Source of the DNA: Anaerococcus obesiensis ph10
GTDB taxonomy: Bacteria > Bacillota > Clostridia > Tissierellales > Peptoniphilaceae
NCBI RefSeq assembly: GCF_000311745.1
Contig: NZ_HE978531.1
Coordinates: 356,787 to 420,786 of the forward strand
DNA: 64,000 nt
Direction: 5' to 3'
Positions 1 through 8,564 of this stretch are shown piece by piece. Made by a program: the position numbers and the translations under genes. Numbering within the stretch: position 1 is the stretch's first letter; every line of letters begins with the position of its first letter. The notes beneath the pieces are model-generated. The model saw only the letters and a program-made list of their open reading frames with translations. It did not search any database and was not told where the DNA came from.

Positions 1-1
1 A

Positions 2-583
2 ATGATAGCAAAAGGTCTTGATTTTGAAAATGTAACCTTAGTTGGAATTATTAGTGCTGATTTATCTTTAAATCTTAATGATTACACAGCATACGAAACA
101 AGTTTTGAACTTTTAACCCAAGTTTCAGGAAGAGCAGGAAGGGCAGATAAAAAAGGCGAAGTAATAATACAAACCTATAGACCGGATAATTTTGTAATAA
201 ATGCAGCAAGTAAAAATGATTACGAAAGATTTTATAAATATGAGATAGAAGCAAGAAAAGCTTTCGATTATCCACCATTTGTAAATTTGATTACTATTAA
301 AGTATTAAACAAGTCGAGAATAAAATGCATAGACATATCAAAAAAAATAAAGTATTATCTTGATTTAGAATATGAAAAAGATTTGGATGTTAAAATAATA
401 GGGCCAAATCCATGCAAAATTTCTCGTATAAATAATAAATATAGATATAATATAATTATTAAAACGAATGAGGAAAAATTAGAAAAAATATCTGATTTTC
501 TTACAAGACTTAAAAATTACTTTATAAGTAAAAGCAAAGACACAAGCATACTGATTGCACTAAATCCAAGTGATATAAATTAA
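2..583 (+). CDS. priA: Primosomal protein N' (PriA helicase), C-terminal part
   Basis: The reading frame runs in from the left edge, so only the last ~193 residues are present. PriA is the DEXH helicase that reloads the replisome at stalled forks. The visible stretch starts in helicase motif V (MIAKGLDFENVTLVG), continues through motif VI (LLTQVSGRAGRADKKGEV), and carries the PriA-specific C-terminal domain (EARKAFDYPPF). The real start lies outside the window; the first ATG here is internal. It ends 9 bases before ftsY, whose ribosome binding site follows its stop directly, so the two are probably co-transcribed. Confidence 0.93.
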   Translation: MIAKGLDFENVTLVGIISADLSLNLNDYTAYETSFELLTQVSGRAGRADKKGEVIIQTYRPDNFVINAASKNDYERFYKYEIEARKAFDYPPFVNLITIKVLNKSRIKCIDISKKIKYYLDLEYEKDLDVKIIGPNPCKISRINNKYRYNIIIKTNEEKLEKISDFLTRLKNYFISKSKDTSILIALNPSDIN

Positions 584-592
584 GGAGAAAAA

Positions 593-1702
593 ATGTTTGA
601 TTTTTTTAAGAAAAAAAAGAATGATGAAGAAGAAAATAGCAAAAAAAATCTATCAGATGAAAATAATTTAGAAAAAAGCGAAGAAAATGAAAAAATACAA
701 GAAAGTGGATTTGAAGAAACTATAGAAGAAAATTTTGAAAATGAAAATTCAAAACAATTACAAGATGACGATACCGAAGAAGAATTAGGATTTTTTACTA
801 AATTATCAAAGGGTTTATCAAAAACAAGAGAGCAATTTTCCTCAAAACTTAAAAACTTATTTACAGCAAATGTAAAAATTGATGATGACTTATATGATGA
901 ATTAGAAGAAATTTTAATATCAGCAGATATTGGTATGAAATCTACCATTGAAATAGTTGACCAATTAAAAGATGAAATTAAAGAAAAATCAGTTAAAAAT
1001 GCTGATGAAATTTTTCCTTTGCTAAAAGAAATTATGGAAAAAAAATTAGATGAAAAAAATCTTGAAAATAAATTAAATATTTCAAAAGATAAGCTAACAG
1101 TAATTTTAGTTATAGGGGTTAATGGAGTTGGTAAAACAACTACTATAGGAAAACTTGCAAATAACTTGAAAAAAGATGGATACAAAGTGACTTTAGCAGC
1201 TGCCGATACATTTAGGGCAGCAGCAATTGAGCAACTCGATTCATGGGCAAAACAATCAAATACACAAATGATTGCTCACAAAGAAGGTTCAGATCCATCA
1301 GCAGTAATTTTTGATGCAATTCAAGCAGCAAAAGCAAATAAGTCTGATGTCTTGATTTGTGACACAGCAGGAAGACTTCACAACAAAAAAAATCTTATGA
1401 ATGAATTAGAAAAAATAAATAGAACAATTTCAACTCATGCTAATAATGCTAATAGAGAAAATTTATTAGTTTTGGATGCAACTACAGGACAAAATGCGAT
1501 AAGTCAGCTTAGGGAGTTTAAAAATGTTTGCGATATTACAGGATTGATTTTAACCAAACTAGATGGAACTGCAAAAGGCGGTGTGATTTTCCCATTACAA
1601 GTTGAACTTGAAGTACCTGTTAAGTATATTGGTGTAGGAGAAGGAATAAATAATTTAGAAAAATTTGATTCTAAATCATTTGTTGAAGCAATGTTCGAAT
1701 AA
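593..1702 (+). CDS. ftsY: Signal recognition particle receptor FtsY
   Basis: GTPase docking the SRP-ribosome complex at the membrane for co-translational insertion. Residues ~1-75 are a highly acidic, Lys/Glu/Asn-rich A domain, the helical N domain spans ~75-165, and the G domain follows with P-loop GVNGVGKTTT (175-184), DTAGR (257-261) and TKLDG (321-325). The 369 residues are normal for a Firmicute FtsY with an acidic extension. The ATG at 593 follows AAGGAG at the end of priA. The usual partners ffh and smc are not adjacent. A- and K-rich codon use in the N domain reflects the genome composition. Confidence 0.97.
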   Translation: MFDFFKKKKNDEEENSKKNLSDENNLEKSEENEKIQESGFEETIEENFENENSKQLQDDDTEEELGFFTKLSKGLSKTREQFSSKLKNLFTANVKIDDDLYDELEEILISADIGMKSTIEIVDQLKDEIKEKSVKNADEIFPLLKEIMEKKLDEKNLENKLNISKDKLTVILVIGVNGVGKTTTIGKLANNLKKDGYKVTLAAADTFRAAAIEQLDSWAKQSNTQMIAHKEGSDPSAVIFDAIQAAKANKSDVLICDTAGRLHNKKNLMNELEKINRTISTHANNANRENLLVLDATTGQNAISQLREFKNVCDITGLILTKLDGTAKGGVIFPLQVELEVPVKYIGVGEGINNLEKFDSKSFVEAMFE

Positions 1703-1704
1703 AC

Positions 1705-1733
1705 TTGTAATATATTATAATTTATGGTATATT
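1705..1733 (+). promoter_or_regulatory. Predicted promoter of rpsB-tsf
   Basis: TTGTAA at 1705-1710, a 17-bp spacer and TATATT at 1728-1733, with TGG directly upstream of the -10 (extended -10). Predicted transcription start is near 1740, leaving a ~95-nt leader before rpsB. Placed by eye; not tested. Confidence 0.55.
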
Positions 1734-1759
1734 ACATAAGTACTATGCACATCTTTGGA

Positions 1760-1796
1760 TAGATTTACGTTGCTAATTTAATTAGTTTAAAATCTA
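1760..1796 (+). promoter_or_regulatory. Structured 5' leader of rpsB
   Basis: Nested inverted repeats lie between the promoter and the rpsB ribosome binding site: outer arms TAGATTT (1760-1766) and AAATCTA (1790-1796), inner arms CTAAT (1773-1777) and ATTAG (1781-1785). Ribosomal protein operons are often autoregulated through such leaders; an S2-binding role here is inference only. Confidence 0.35.
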
Positions 1797-1835
1797 GAAG
1801 AAAAAGATGGAAGAAAATAAACGGAGGTAAGATAT

Positions 1836-2623
1836 ATGTCAATAGTATCAATGAAAAAATTATTAGAAGCTGGTGTACATTTTGGACACCAAACAAGAAG
1901 ATGGAACCCAAAAATGAAAAAATTCATCTTCACAGAAAGAAATGGAATCTATATTATAGATTTAGCAAAAACTGCAAATCAAATTGAAAAAGCTTACGAA
2001 ACAATTAGAGATATTGCTAGCGAAGGCGGAACAGTTTTATTTGTAGGAACAAAAAACAAGCTCAAGATTCAATTGAACAAGAAGCTAAAAGATGTGGTCA
2101 ATACTATGTATCTAACAGATGGTTAGGTGGTATGTTGACAAACTTTAACACAATTAGAAATAGTGTAAACAAACTTAAAAAATATGAAACAATGGAAGAA
2201 GATGGAACATTTGATCTTTTACCAAAAAAAGAAGTTCTACAATACAACAAAGAAATGGATAAATTAGAAAAAAATCTTGGTGGAATCAAAGATATGGAAG
2301 ATTTACCAGATGTATTATTTGTTGTAGATCCATCAAATGAACAAATAGCAGTTCACGAAGCTAGAATCTTAGGTATTCCAGTTATTTCAATTGTAGATAC
2401 AAACTGTGATCCAGATGTAGTAGATATTGCTATTCCTGGAAATGACGATGCTATAAGAGCTGTAAAACTTATTACTTCATTAATGGCTGATGCTGTAATA
2501 GAAGGAAATCAAGGTAGTGAATTCGCAGTAAGCGAAGAAGACTTTGAAGAAAATGATGAAGAAGAAGAAACAGAATCAGAAGAGTTAGAAGAAAACGATG
2601 AAGAAGAATCTATTGAGGAATAA
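1836..2623 (+). CDS. rpsB: 30S ribosomal protein S2 (single-base frameshift in the given sequence)
   Basis: S2 joins the small subunit late, near S1 and the neck. The first frame reads [28 protein letters not shown] and then goes astray to a stop at 2124-2126. The +1 frame continues the family sequence without a gap ([33 protein letters not shown]). The break lies in the A run at 2051-2056: six A where the conserved GTKKQAQ codons need seven. With one A restored the protein is 262 residues including a long acidic Glu/Asp tail, normal for the group. A strong AACGGAGG site precedes the ATG at 1836. rpsB is essential and tsf follows normally, so I read this as one functional gene with a miscalled homopolymer. 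Confidence 0.93.
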
Positions 2624-2636
2624 TTAGGAGGAAATC

Positions 2637-3305
2637 ATGGCAGTAAGTGCAAAATTAGTAAAAGAATTAAGAGAAAAAACTGGCGCAGGAATGATGGATT
2701 GTAAAAAAGCTTTAACTGAAACTGATGGTAATATAGATGATGCTATAAAACTATTAAAAGAAAAAGGACAAGCTACTTTGGATAAAAAAGCTGATAGAAT
2801 TGCTGCTGAAGGAATTATTGGTTCATACATTCACAACGATAAAATTGGTGTAATTGTTGAAATCAATACTGAAACAGATTTTTCAGCAAATACTGACACA
2901 GTTAAAGAATTTGCAAAAAATATAGCTATGCATATAGCTGCTTTAAATCCACTATATATTTCAGAAGAAGACGCTGATGAAAAAGATGTAGCAGAACAAA
3001 AAGAAATATTAATTAAACAAGCTATGAATGAAGCTAATCCAAATATGCCTGAAGACAAAAAAGAAATGATAGCTCACAAAAAAGTTGAAGGTAGACTTAA
3101 AAAATATTTCAAAGATGTATGCTTAATGGATCAACAATATATCAAAAATCCTGATCTTACAATTGAACAATATCTAAGAGATACTGCAAATAATGTAGGA
3201 GAAAACATCAAAATCAGAAGATTTGCTAGATTTGAAGTTGGCGAAGGTTTAGAGAAAAAAGAAGAAGATTTCGCTAAAGAAGTTCAAAGCCAAATGAATG
3301 CTTAA
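2637..3305 (+). CDS. tsf: Elongation factor Ts (short form)
   Basis: Nucleotide exchange factor that regenerates EF-Tu-GTP. The N-terminal UBA-like domain is clear (LVKELREKTGAGMMDCKKAL), followed by a TETDFSAN core motif. At 222 residues it is shorter than the ~280-300 residue EF-Ts of E. coli and B. subtilis but complete at both ends, as in other bacteria with only one core subdomain. It sits 13 bases after rpsB with its own TAGGAGG site, the usual rpsB-tsf operon, and is closed by a strong terminator. Confidence 0.97.
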   Translation: MAVSAKLVKELREKTGAGMMDCKKALTETDGNIDDAIKLLKEKGQATLDKKADRIAAEGIIGSYIHNDKIGVIVEINTETDFSANTDTVKEFAKNIAMHIAALNPLYISEEDADEKDVAEQKEILIKQAMNEANPNMPEDKKEMIAHKKVEGRLKKYFKDVCLMDQQYIKNPDLTIEQYLRDTANNVGENIKIRRFARFEVGEGLEKKEEDFAKEVQSQMNA

Positions 3306-3320
3306 TAATTAAATTATAAA

Positions 3321-3345
3321 GAAAGCCGTTTGGCTTTCTTTTTTT
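3321..3345 (+). terminator. Rho-independent terminator of rpsB-tsf
   Basis: Stem GAAAGCC (3321-3327) / GGCTTTC (3332-3338), loop GTTT, then seven T (3339-3345). Confidence 0.9.
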
Positions 3346-3355
3346 ACAAAGAATC

Positions 3356-3380
3356 CATAGTAATTTACTATGATTTTTTT
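3356..3380 (+). terminator. Second hairpin with T run after tsf
   Basis: CATAGTA (3356-3362), loop ATT, TACTATG (3366-3372), then seven T at 3374-3380. Probably a back-up terminator insulating the cysK promoter. Confidence 0.55.
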
Positions 3381-3389
3381 CTTAATCGT

Positions 3390-3417
3390 TTGAAAGATAA
3401 TTTTTTTACTATATAAT
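3390..3417 (+). promoter_or_regulatory. Predicted promoter of cysK-cysE
   Basis: TTGAAA at 3390-3395, 16-bp spacer, TATAAT at 3412-3417. The start would be near 3424, giving a ~70-nt A+T-rich leader. Confidence 0.6.
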
Positions 3418-3443
3418 ATTAACAATTGAAAAAATTAAATGAT

Positions 3444-3468
3444 TTTTAAATTTTAAATTTTAAATTTT
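3444..3468 (+). repeat. Short tandem repeat TTTTAAA in the cysK leader
   Basis: Three copies of the 7-mer TTTTAAA (3444-3464) followed by TTTT. It lies in the untranslated leader between promoter and ribosome binding site. No function is evident; such tracts can vary in length by slippage. Confidence 0.6.
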
Positions 3469-3494
3469 TATATATAATTTTGAAAGGAGAATTA

Positions 3495-4418
3495 ATGAAA
3501 ATTTATAATAACGCAAAAGAAATAATTGGAAATACTCCATTATTAAAATTAAATTCCTTGAAAAAAGAAGGTAGAGCAGATATTTATGTAAAAGTTGAAA
3601 AAAATAATATAGCAGGCTCTATTAAAGATAGAATAGCTTTGTATATGATAGAAGAAGCAGAAAAAAATGGAAAACTAAAAAAAGGCGATACAATTGTAGA
3701 GCCAACAAGTGGAAATACTGGCCTAGCTCTTGCTGCCCTTGCTGCTGCAAAAGGATATAAATGTATATTAACTATGCCAAGCTCAATGAGTATAGAAAGA
3801 TCGAAACTTGCTCAAGCCTACGGAGCTGAAGTAATAAGGACAACAGAAAATGGTCTTCAAGGATCAGTTGATAAGGCTATAGAATTATCAAAAAAAGACG
3901 GATATTTTATGCCAGACCAATTCTCAAACCCCGCTAATATAAAAGCTCATTACGAAACAACTGGTGTTGAAATTTTAAATGAAATATCTCCAGATGCTTT
4001 TATTGCAGGAGTTGGAACTGGTGGAACTGTAACAGGAGTTGGCAAAAGACTAAAAGAAAATAATAAAAATGTAAAGATTTTTGCAATTGAGCCAGCAGAA
4101 AGTCCTTTATTATCAGGTGGTAAGGCATCAGGTCATAAAATTCAAGGAATAGGTGGAAACTTTATTCCTGAAAATTTAGATTTTGATTTAATAGATGGAA
4201 TTGTTGATGTTAAAGGCGATGATGCTATAAAAATGTCTAGATATTTAGCTAAAAACGAAGCCTTAGCTGTTGGAATTTCTTCAGGAGCTAATGTATGTGG
4301 TGCAATAGAAATTGCTGATAAGCTTGGTGAGGGTAAAAAGGTTGTTACTGTTTTGCCAGATACAGGCGAAAGATATTTATCAACAGAATTATATAATATA
4401 GATCAATATGACTTTTGA
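3495..4418 (+). CDS. cysK: Cysteine synthase A (O-acetylserine sulfhydrylase)
   Basis: PLP enzyme making cysteine from O-acetylserine and sulfide. The PLP lysine is in AGSIKDRIA (Lys ~44), the substrate loop is TSGNTG (~71-76), and the phosphate-binding glycine loop is [12 protein letters not shown] (~175). The 307-residue length matches the family. The ATG at 3495 is chosen because AAAGGAG lies just upstream; a TTG at 3480 overlaps that site and is unlikely. cysE overlaps its 3' end by 11 bases, so both steps from serine to cysteine are translated from one message. Confidence 0.96.
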   Translation: MKIYNNAKEIIGNTPLLKLNSLKKEGRADIYVKVEKNNIAGSIKDRIALYMIEEAEKNGKLKKGDTIVEPTSGNTGLALAALAAAKGYKCILTMPSSMSIERSKLAQAYGAEVIRTTENGLQGSVDKAIELSKKDGYFMPDQFSNPANIKAHYETTGVEILNEISPDAFIAGVGTGGTVTGVGKRLKENNKNVKIFAIEPAESPLLSGGKASGHKIQGIGGNFIPENLDFDLIDGIVDVKGDDAIKMSRYLAKNEALAVGISSGANVCGAIEIADKLGEGKKVVTVLPDTGERYLSTELYNIDQYDF

Positions 4419-4938
4419 AGAATATAAAGATGAATTAGTTAAGGCAGCTTTGGAAAAAGATCCTGCCTTAACTAAGGCAGAAGATGCTTTGAGATTTTCT
4501 CCGGGAATTAGAGCTTTATTAGCTCATTTTGAGGCACACAAATTATATTTAGAAGGAGAATTTTCTAAGGCAAATGAGATTAGTCAAAAAGCTAGAAGAG
4601 AAACTGGAATTGAAATCCATCCTGGTGCTAAGATTGGAAGAAGATGCTATATAGATCATGGAATGGGTGTTGTAATCGGAGAAACTGCTGAAGTTGGCGA
4701 TGATGTGTTAATGTATCATGGCGTTACCTTAGGTGGTTTAAAAAATGCAAGAGTAAAAAGACATCCAACTGTTGGTAATAATGTTTTAATTGGAGCAGGT
4801 GCAATTTTATTGGGAAATATCACCATAGGTAATTTTTGTAAAATTGGTGCAAATTCTGTAGTTTTAGATGATGTGCCAGATGATTGTACTGCAGTAGGAG
4901 CTCCAGCTAAAATTATAAAACATAAACATAATAAATAA
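4408..4938 (+). CDS. cysE: Serine O-acetyltransferase
   Basis: Acetylates serine with acetyl-CoA to make the CysK substrate. An N-terminal helical segment (~1-65) is followed by left-handed beta-helix hexapeptide repeats ([29 protein letters not shown], ~70-165) with the DHGMGVVIG active-site region. At 176 residues it is the short Firmicute type. The ATG lies inside the end of cysK, which suggests translational coupling and possibly the CysK-CysE complex known elsewhere. The C-terminus ends KHKHNK and lacks the Ile that docks into CysK in enterobacteria, so that complex is uncertain here. Confidence 0.95.
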   Translation: MTFEEYKDELVKAALEKDPALTKAEDALRFSPGIRALLAHFEAHKLYLEGEFSKANEISQKARRETGIEIHPGAKIGRRCYIDHGMGVVIGETAEVGDDVLMYHGVTLGGLKNARVKRHPTVGNNVLIGAGAILLGNITIGNFCKIGANSVVLDDVPDDCTAVGAPAKIIKHKHNK

Positions 4939-4940
4939 GA

Positions 4941-4998
4941 AAAGGGCTGTTATTTAATTTTAAATTATTAACAAATATTTTAAAATTAACAGCTCTTT
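4941..4998 (+). promoter_or_regulatory. Long hairpin between cysE and the ABC exporter genes
   Basis: Arms AAAGGGCTGTTA (4941-4952) and TAACAGCTCTTT (4987-4998) pair over 12 bp with one G-U. The loop is A+T-rich and only a broken T run follows (TTTAATTTT). It could terminate cysE or act as an attenuator for the exporter genes that start at 5015; the sequence does not decide this. Confidence 0.5.
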
Positions 4999-5014
4999 AA
5001 TTTTAAGAGGTAGT

Positions 5015-6748
5015 ATGTACAAAAAATTTAAATGGTTTATCAAGTATTATAAGAAATATTATATCATTGGAGTTATATTTTTATTATTAAGTGATATTGT
5101 TTCACTATTTTTGCCATATATTATTGGAAAATTAATTGATTTAATATACAACAATTCAATTGATTTAAATAATTTTATTAAAATTATATCCTTTACTATA
5201 TTTGTGGTTATTTTAAAATATTTTTTGGCTATGGGTTGGTCTTATAATGTTTTTAAGGCTAGTGGAAGCATAGAATATTTAGCAAGAAATAAGTTAATGA
5301 GAAAATTTTTAAACCAATCTCAAGAATTTTTCGAAAAAAATTCTACAGGATCTCTTATGGGAAAATCTACCAATGATATTTCTCAAATATCAATAATGGC
5401 AGGTTATGGAACTCTAGCACTAATAGATGCTACAATTCTTCCTTTTAGTATAATTTTGGTTATGGTTTTTACTATTGATTTAAAACTAACTTTACTTTCT
5501 ATTTTACCACTACCTTTTATTGCTATTATCTATTTTAAAATAGGGGATAAGATTTATGATAAGTCAAAAAAAGTAAATCAATCCTTCGATAGGTTAAATG
5601 ATAGTGTTTTAGAAGACGCTGAAGGTATAAGGCTTATTAGGGTTTTCAACATAGTTGAAAATAGGAGAAAAATATTTTATAAAAACGCTGATGAATTAGC
5701 TACAAACAATATAATTCTTGCAAAATATCAGGCTCTTTTAGCTCCTGTAGAAAGAATTATAACGTCACTTACTTTTATTATAGCAATAGGATTTGGCTCA
5801 TATTTAATGAGTTTAGGAAAAATTTCTATAGGTCAAATTGTTTCTTTTACCTATTATTTAAATATGCTAGTTTGGCCAATGTATGCTCTAGGAGATTTTA
5901 TAAATTTAAAAGAGCAAGCAAGCGCTGCTATGGATAGGATAGATGAAACTTTAAATTATAAAGAGGAAATAAAAAATACAGATAATAAAAAAAGCGTCAA
6001 TTTCCCATTGGATATAAAATTTGATAATCATAATTTTAAATATCCAAGTTCAAAAGAAAATATATTAAACGAAATAAACTTATCTATAAAAAATTCTAAA
6101 TCTTTGGGAATTTTAGGAAAAACTTCATCAGGCAAAACTACCCTGATTAAACAAATTTTAGACTTATATAAGGTTGATAAATCTGATATATATTTTAATG
6201 ATGATATTTCATCAGATATTTATTTTAAAAGTTTTAAGGAAAATCTTGGGTATGTTCCACAAGAAAATATGATTTTTTCAGATACATTAAGAAATAATAT
6301 ATTATTTGCAAAAGAAGATGCAAGTGAAGAAGAGTTGAATTTGGCAATAGAAATAGCAGATTTTAAAAAAGATATAGCTGATTTTCCTGAAGGTCTTGAA
6401 ACTATTACTGGCGAAAAAGGAGTTTCATTATCAGGTGGACAAAAACAAAGATTGTCTATTGCTAGGGCTGTATTAAAAAATCCAGAAATTTTAATTCTAG
6501 ATGATGCTATGAGCGCTGTTGATGCTAATACCGAAAAAAATATTATTACGAATTTAAATAAATATAGGAGTAATAAAACAACAATTATAGTAGCTCATAG
6601 GATAAGCCAAGTGCAAAATTGTGATGAAATTATTGTTTTAGAAGATGGAAAAATTGTTGAAAAAGGAAACCATTATGAGCTAATGAAAAATGACAAATGG
6701 TATAAAAAACAATATGAAAATCAAATTTTAGGTGATATGTATGATTAA
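5015..6748 (+). CDS. ABC exporter half-transporter with degenerate ATP site (BmrC/YheI-like)
   Basis: Six-helix transmembrane domain (~1-310) fused to an ATPase domain (~330-577), 577 residues. Walker A is GKTSSGKTT, signature LSGGQKQR, Walker B LILDDAMSAVD and H-loop IVAHR. The residue after the Walker B Asp is Asp instead of the catalytic Glu, as in the non-catalytic subunit of heterodimeric exporters such as BmrC of B. subtilis. The next gene overlaps it and has a canonical Glu, so the two should form one heterodimeric drug or lipid exporter. The ATG at 5015 follows AAGAGG. Substrate is unknown. Confidence 0.9.
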   Translation: MYKKFKWFIKYYKKYYIIGVIFLLLSDIVSLFLPYIIGKLIDLIYNNSIDLNNFIKIISFTIFVVILKYFLAMGWSYNVFKASGSIEYLARNKLMRKFLNQSQEFFEKNSTGSLMGKSTNDISQISIMAGYGTLALIDATILPFSIILVMVFTIDLKLTLLSILPLPFIAIIYFKIGDKIYDKSKKVNQSFDRLNDSVLEDAEGIRLIRVFNIVENRRKIFYKNADELATNNIILAKYQALLAPVERIITSLTFIIAIGFGSYLMSLGKISIGQIVSFTYYLNMLVWPMYALGDFINLKEQASAAMDRIDETLNYKEEIKNTDNKKSVNFPLDIKFDNHNFKYPSSKENILNEINLSIKNSKSLGILGKTSSGKTTLIKQILDLYKVDKSDIYFNDDISSDIYFKSFKENLGYVPQENMIFSDTLRNNILFAKEDASEEELNLAIEIADFKKDIADFPEGLETITGEKGVSLSGGQKQRLSIARAVLKNPEILILDDAMSAVDANTEKNIITNLNKYRSNKTTIIVAHRISQVQNCDEIIVLEDGKIVEKGNHYELMKNDKWYKKQYENQILGDMYD

Positions 6749-8480
6749 GGCAAATGAAAAGAAAAATTATAATAAATTAAAAACTTACGCATTAGATGAA
6801 AAAAAGTCTTTGCTTATTGGATTTATTTTTTCTTTTTTTCGAACTATACTTGAAATAATCGGACCTATGATTATTGCTTTTATAATAAATGATGTATTAA
6901 AATCTAAGCTTACACCACAAAGCTACAAAAAAATTGCAATACTATTATTTATATATTTTATCGTTTTTGTATTGTCAGGAATTTTATTAAACAGGTCTAG
7001 AGTTAATTTTCAAATTGCAGCCAATAAAATTGCATCAAAAGTACAAAAAGATGTCTATGATAAAGTATCAACTTTTCCAATTTCCTATTTTGATAATCTT
7101 CCTTCAGGAAAAATCGCATCAAGAATAACCAATGACACAAATAAATTAAAAACAATGTTTCAACTATTGTTTTCTGATATTATAAATTCCTTAATATTAA
7201 TTATTGGTCTATATATAACACTTTTATTTACTGATACAATAGCAGCTTTAATGCTTTTGATACTCATGCCTATTGTGTATTTGATATTTAAAACTTATTT
7301 AAATAAAACTTATGCATATACTAAAGATATAAAAATCTATACTGCAGATGTTAATGCAAAAATTAATGAATATATTCAAAATATGGAAATCATTCAAGTT
7401 TTTAATAGAGAAAATTATATTTTCAAAAAATTTGATAAAATAAATAGAAAAATATATGATTTGAATATTAAATTATCCAAATTAAGATCTTATTCAGGTT
7501 ATAGAGCTATGGATATTATTCAATTTTTAGCTATAATAATCGTACTTATTTATTTTGGAATTGGCTCAATTACAAATATATATTTTGTAACAATAGGTTC
7601 TTTATATATGGCAATAGACTATACAACTAAAATTTTCAATAATATCAATACAATAATTATGAGATTTGGAGATGTTGAAGATGCTCTAAGCTCAGCAAAT
7701 CACATATTTGAACTTTTAGAAATGAAATCTATGGAAAAATTAGAAAATAAAAAAATAAATTTAGAAAATGACATTTATTTTGATGATATTTATTTTTCTT
7801 ATGATAATGAAGATGTAATAAAAGGAATTTCATTTGAAGTTAAAAATGGAACATCCCTAGCTTTTGTTGGGCAAACAGGTTCGGGCAAATCAACTTTGAT
7901 AAATCTGCTTTTAAATTTTTATTCCCCAAGAAAGGGAAAAATATATATAGGAAATACCAACATTAATAAAATAAATAGAGATTTATTGAGAAAAGATATG
8001 GCAGTTGTTTTGCAAGATGCTTTTTTATTCAAGGCTAGCATAAAAGAAAATATTAGCTTGGGAGAAAATTTTACAGACAAAGAAGTTATAGAATCACTAA
8101 AAAAGGTTGGTGGACAAAAATTATTAAAACGAGGTATTGACAGCAAAGTTTTAGAAAATGGATCTAATTTGAGCCAAGGAGAAAAACAACTCATATCTTT
8201 TGCAAGAGCTTATATAAGAGATCCAAAAATTCTAATTTTAGATGAAGCAACATCAAATATAGATACAGAAACCGAAAAAATAATTCAAGAAGGTATAAAT
8301 GAATTAAAAAAAGACAGAACAACTTTTATAGTTGCTCATAGATTATCAACAATAAAAAATGTAGATAAAATTATTGTCCTATCCCACGGCAAATTTTTAG
8401 AAAGCGGTAATCACGAACAATTAATCCAAAATAATGGAGAATACAAAAAAATGTATCTAAAGCAAATGAAAGAAAAATAA
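6741..8480 (+). CDS. ABC exporter half-transporter, catalytic subunit (BmrD/YheH-like)
   Basis: Partner of the preceding gene. Transmembrane domain ~1-320; ATPase domain with Walker A GQTGSGKST, signature LSQGEKQ, Walker B LILDEATSNID with intact catalytic Glu, and H-loop VAHR. The ATG at 6741 (MIKANEKK) is preferred over an in-frame GTG at 6732; it overlaps the end of the first subunit by 8 bases, which fits tight translational coupling. In the dimer, this Walker B should serve the single competent ATP site. The pair is the usual Firmicute multidrug-type exporter, but the substrate cannot be read from sequence. Confidence 0.91.
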   Translation: MIKANEKKNYNKLKTYALDEKKSLLIGFIFSFFRTILEIIGPMIIAFIINDVLKSKLTPQSYKKIAILLFIYFIVFVLSGILLNRSRVNFQIAANKIASKVQKDVYDKVSTFPISYFDNLPSGKIASRITNDTNKLKTMFQLLFSDIINSLILIIGLYITLLFTDTIAALMLLILMPIVYLIFKTYLNKTYAYTKDIKIYTADVNAKINEYIQNMEIIQVFNRENYIFKKFDKINRKIYDLNIKLSKLRSYSGYRAMDIIQFLAIIIVLIYFGIGSITNIYFVTIGSLYMAIDYTTKIFNNINTIIMRFGDVEDALSSANHIFELLEMKSMEKLENKKINLENDIYFDDIYFSYDNEDVIKGISFEVKNGTSLAFVGQTGSGKSTLINLLLNFYSPRKGKIYIGNTNINKINRDLLRKDMAVVLQDAFLFKASIKENISLGENFTDKEVIESLKKVGGQKLLKRGIDSKVLENGSNLSQGEKQLISFARAYIRDPKILILDEATSNIDTETEKIIQEGINELKKDRTTFIVAHRLSTIKNVDKIIVLSHGKFLESGNHEQLIQNNGEYKKMYLKQMKEK

Positions 8481-8515
8481 ATTTAGAAAAACTTTTTCGT
8501 ATAAATATAGATTTA

Positions 8516-8524
8516 TGATATAAT
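8516..8524 (+). promoter_or_regulatory. Extended -10 promoter of rny
   Basis: TGATATAAT (8516-8524) is a TGn-extended consensus -10; no good -35 lies 16-18 bp upstream. Transcription would start near 8531, exactly at the leader hairpin. Confidence 0.5.
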
Positions 8525-8530
8525 TATTTA

Positions 8531-8546
8531 TAGGATGAAAATCCTA
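8531..8546 (+). promoter_or_regulatory. GNRA-tetraloop hairpin at the 5' end of the rny message
   Basis: TAGGAT (8531-8536), loop GAAA, ATCCTA (8541-8546). It would sit at the extreme 5' end of the RNase Y mRNA, 6 nt before the CAGGAGGTGA site. A 5' hairpin usually protects from 5'-end-dependent decay; an autoregulatory role is inference. Confidence 0.45.
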
Positions 8547-8564
8547 ATTACAGGAGGTGATAAA

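Noticed and set aside
580-1185. 201-codon open frame antisense to ftsY
   Set aside because: It mirrors the Lys/Glu-rich coding of ftsY (Ser/Phe-rich on the other strand), has no ribosome binding site and no family resemblance.
2041-2126. Programmed ribosomal frameshifting in rpsB
   Set aside because: No stimulatory structure or internal Shine-Dalgarno is evident, S2 is not known for it, and four similar breaks in unrelated genes favour a sequencing cause.
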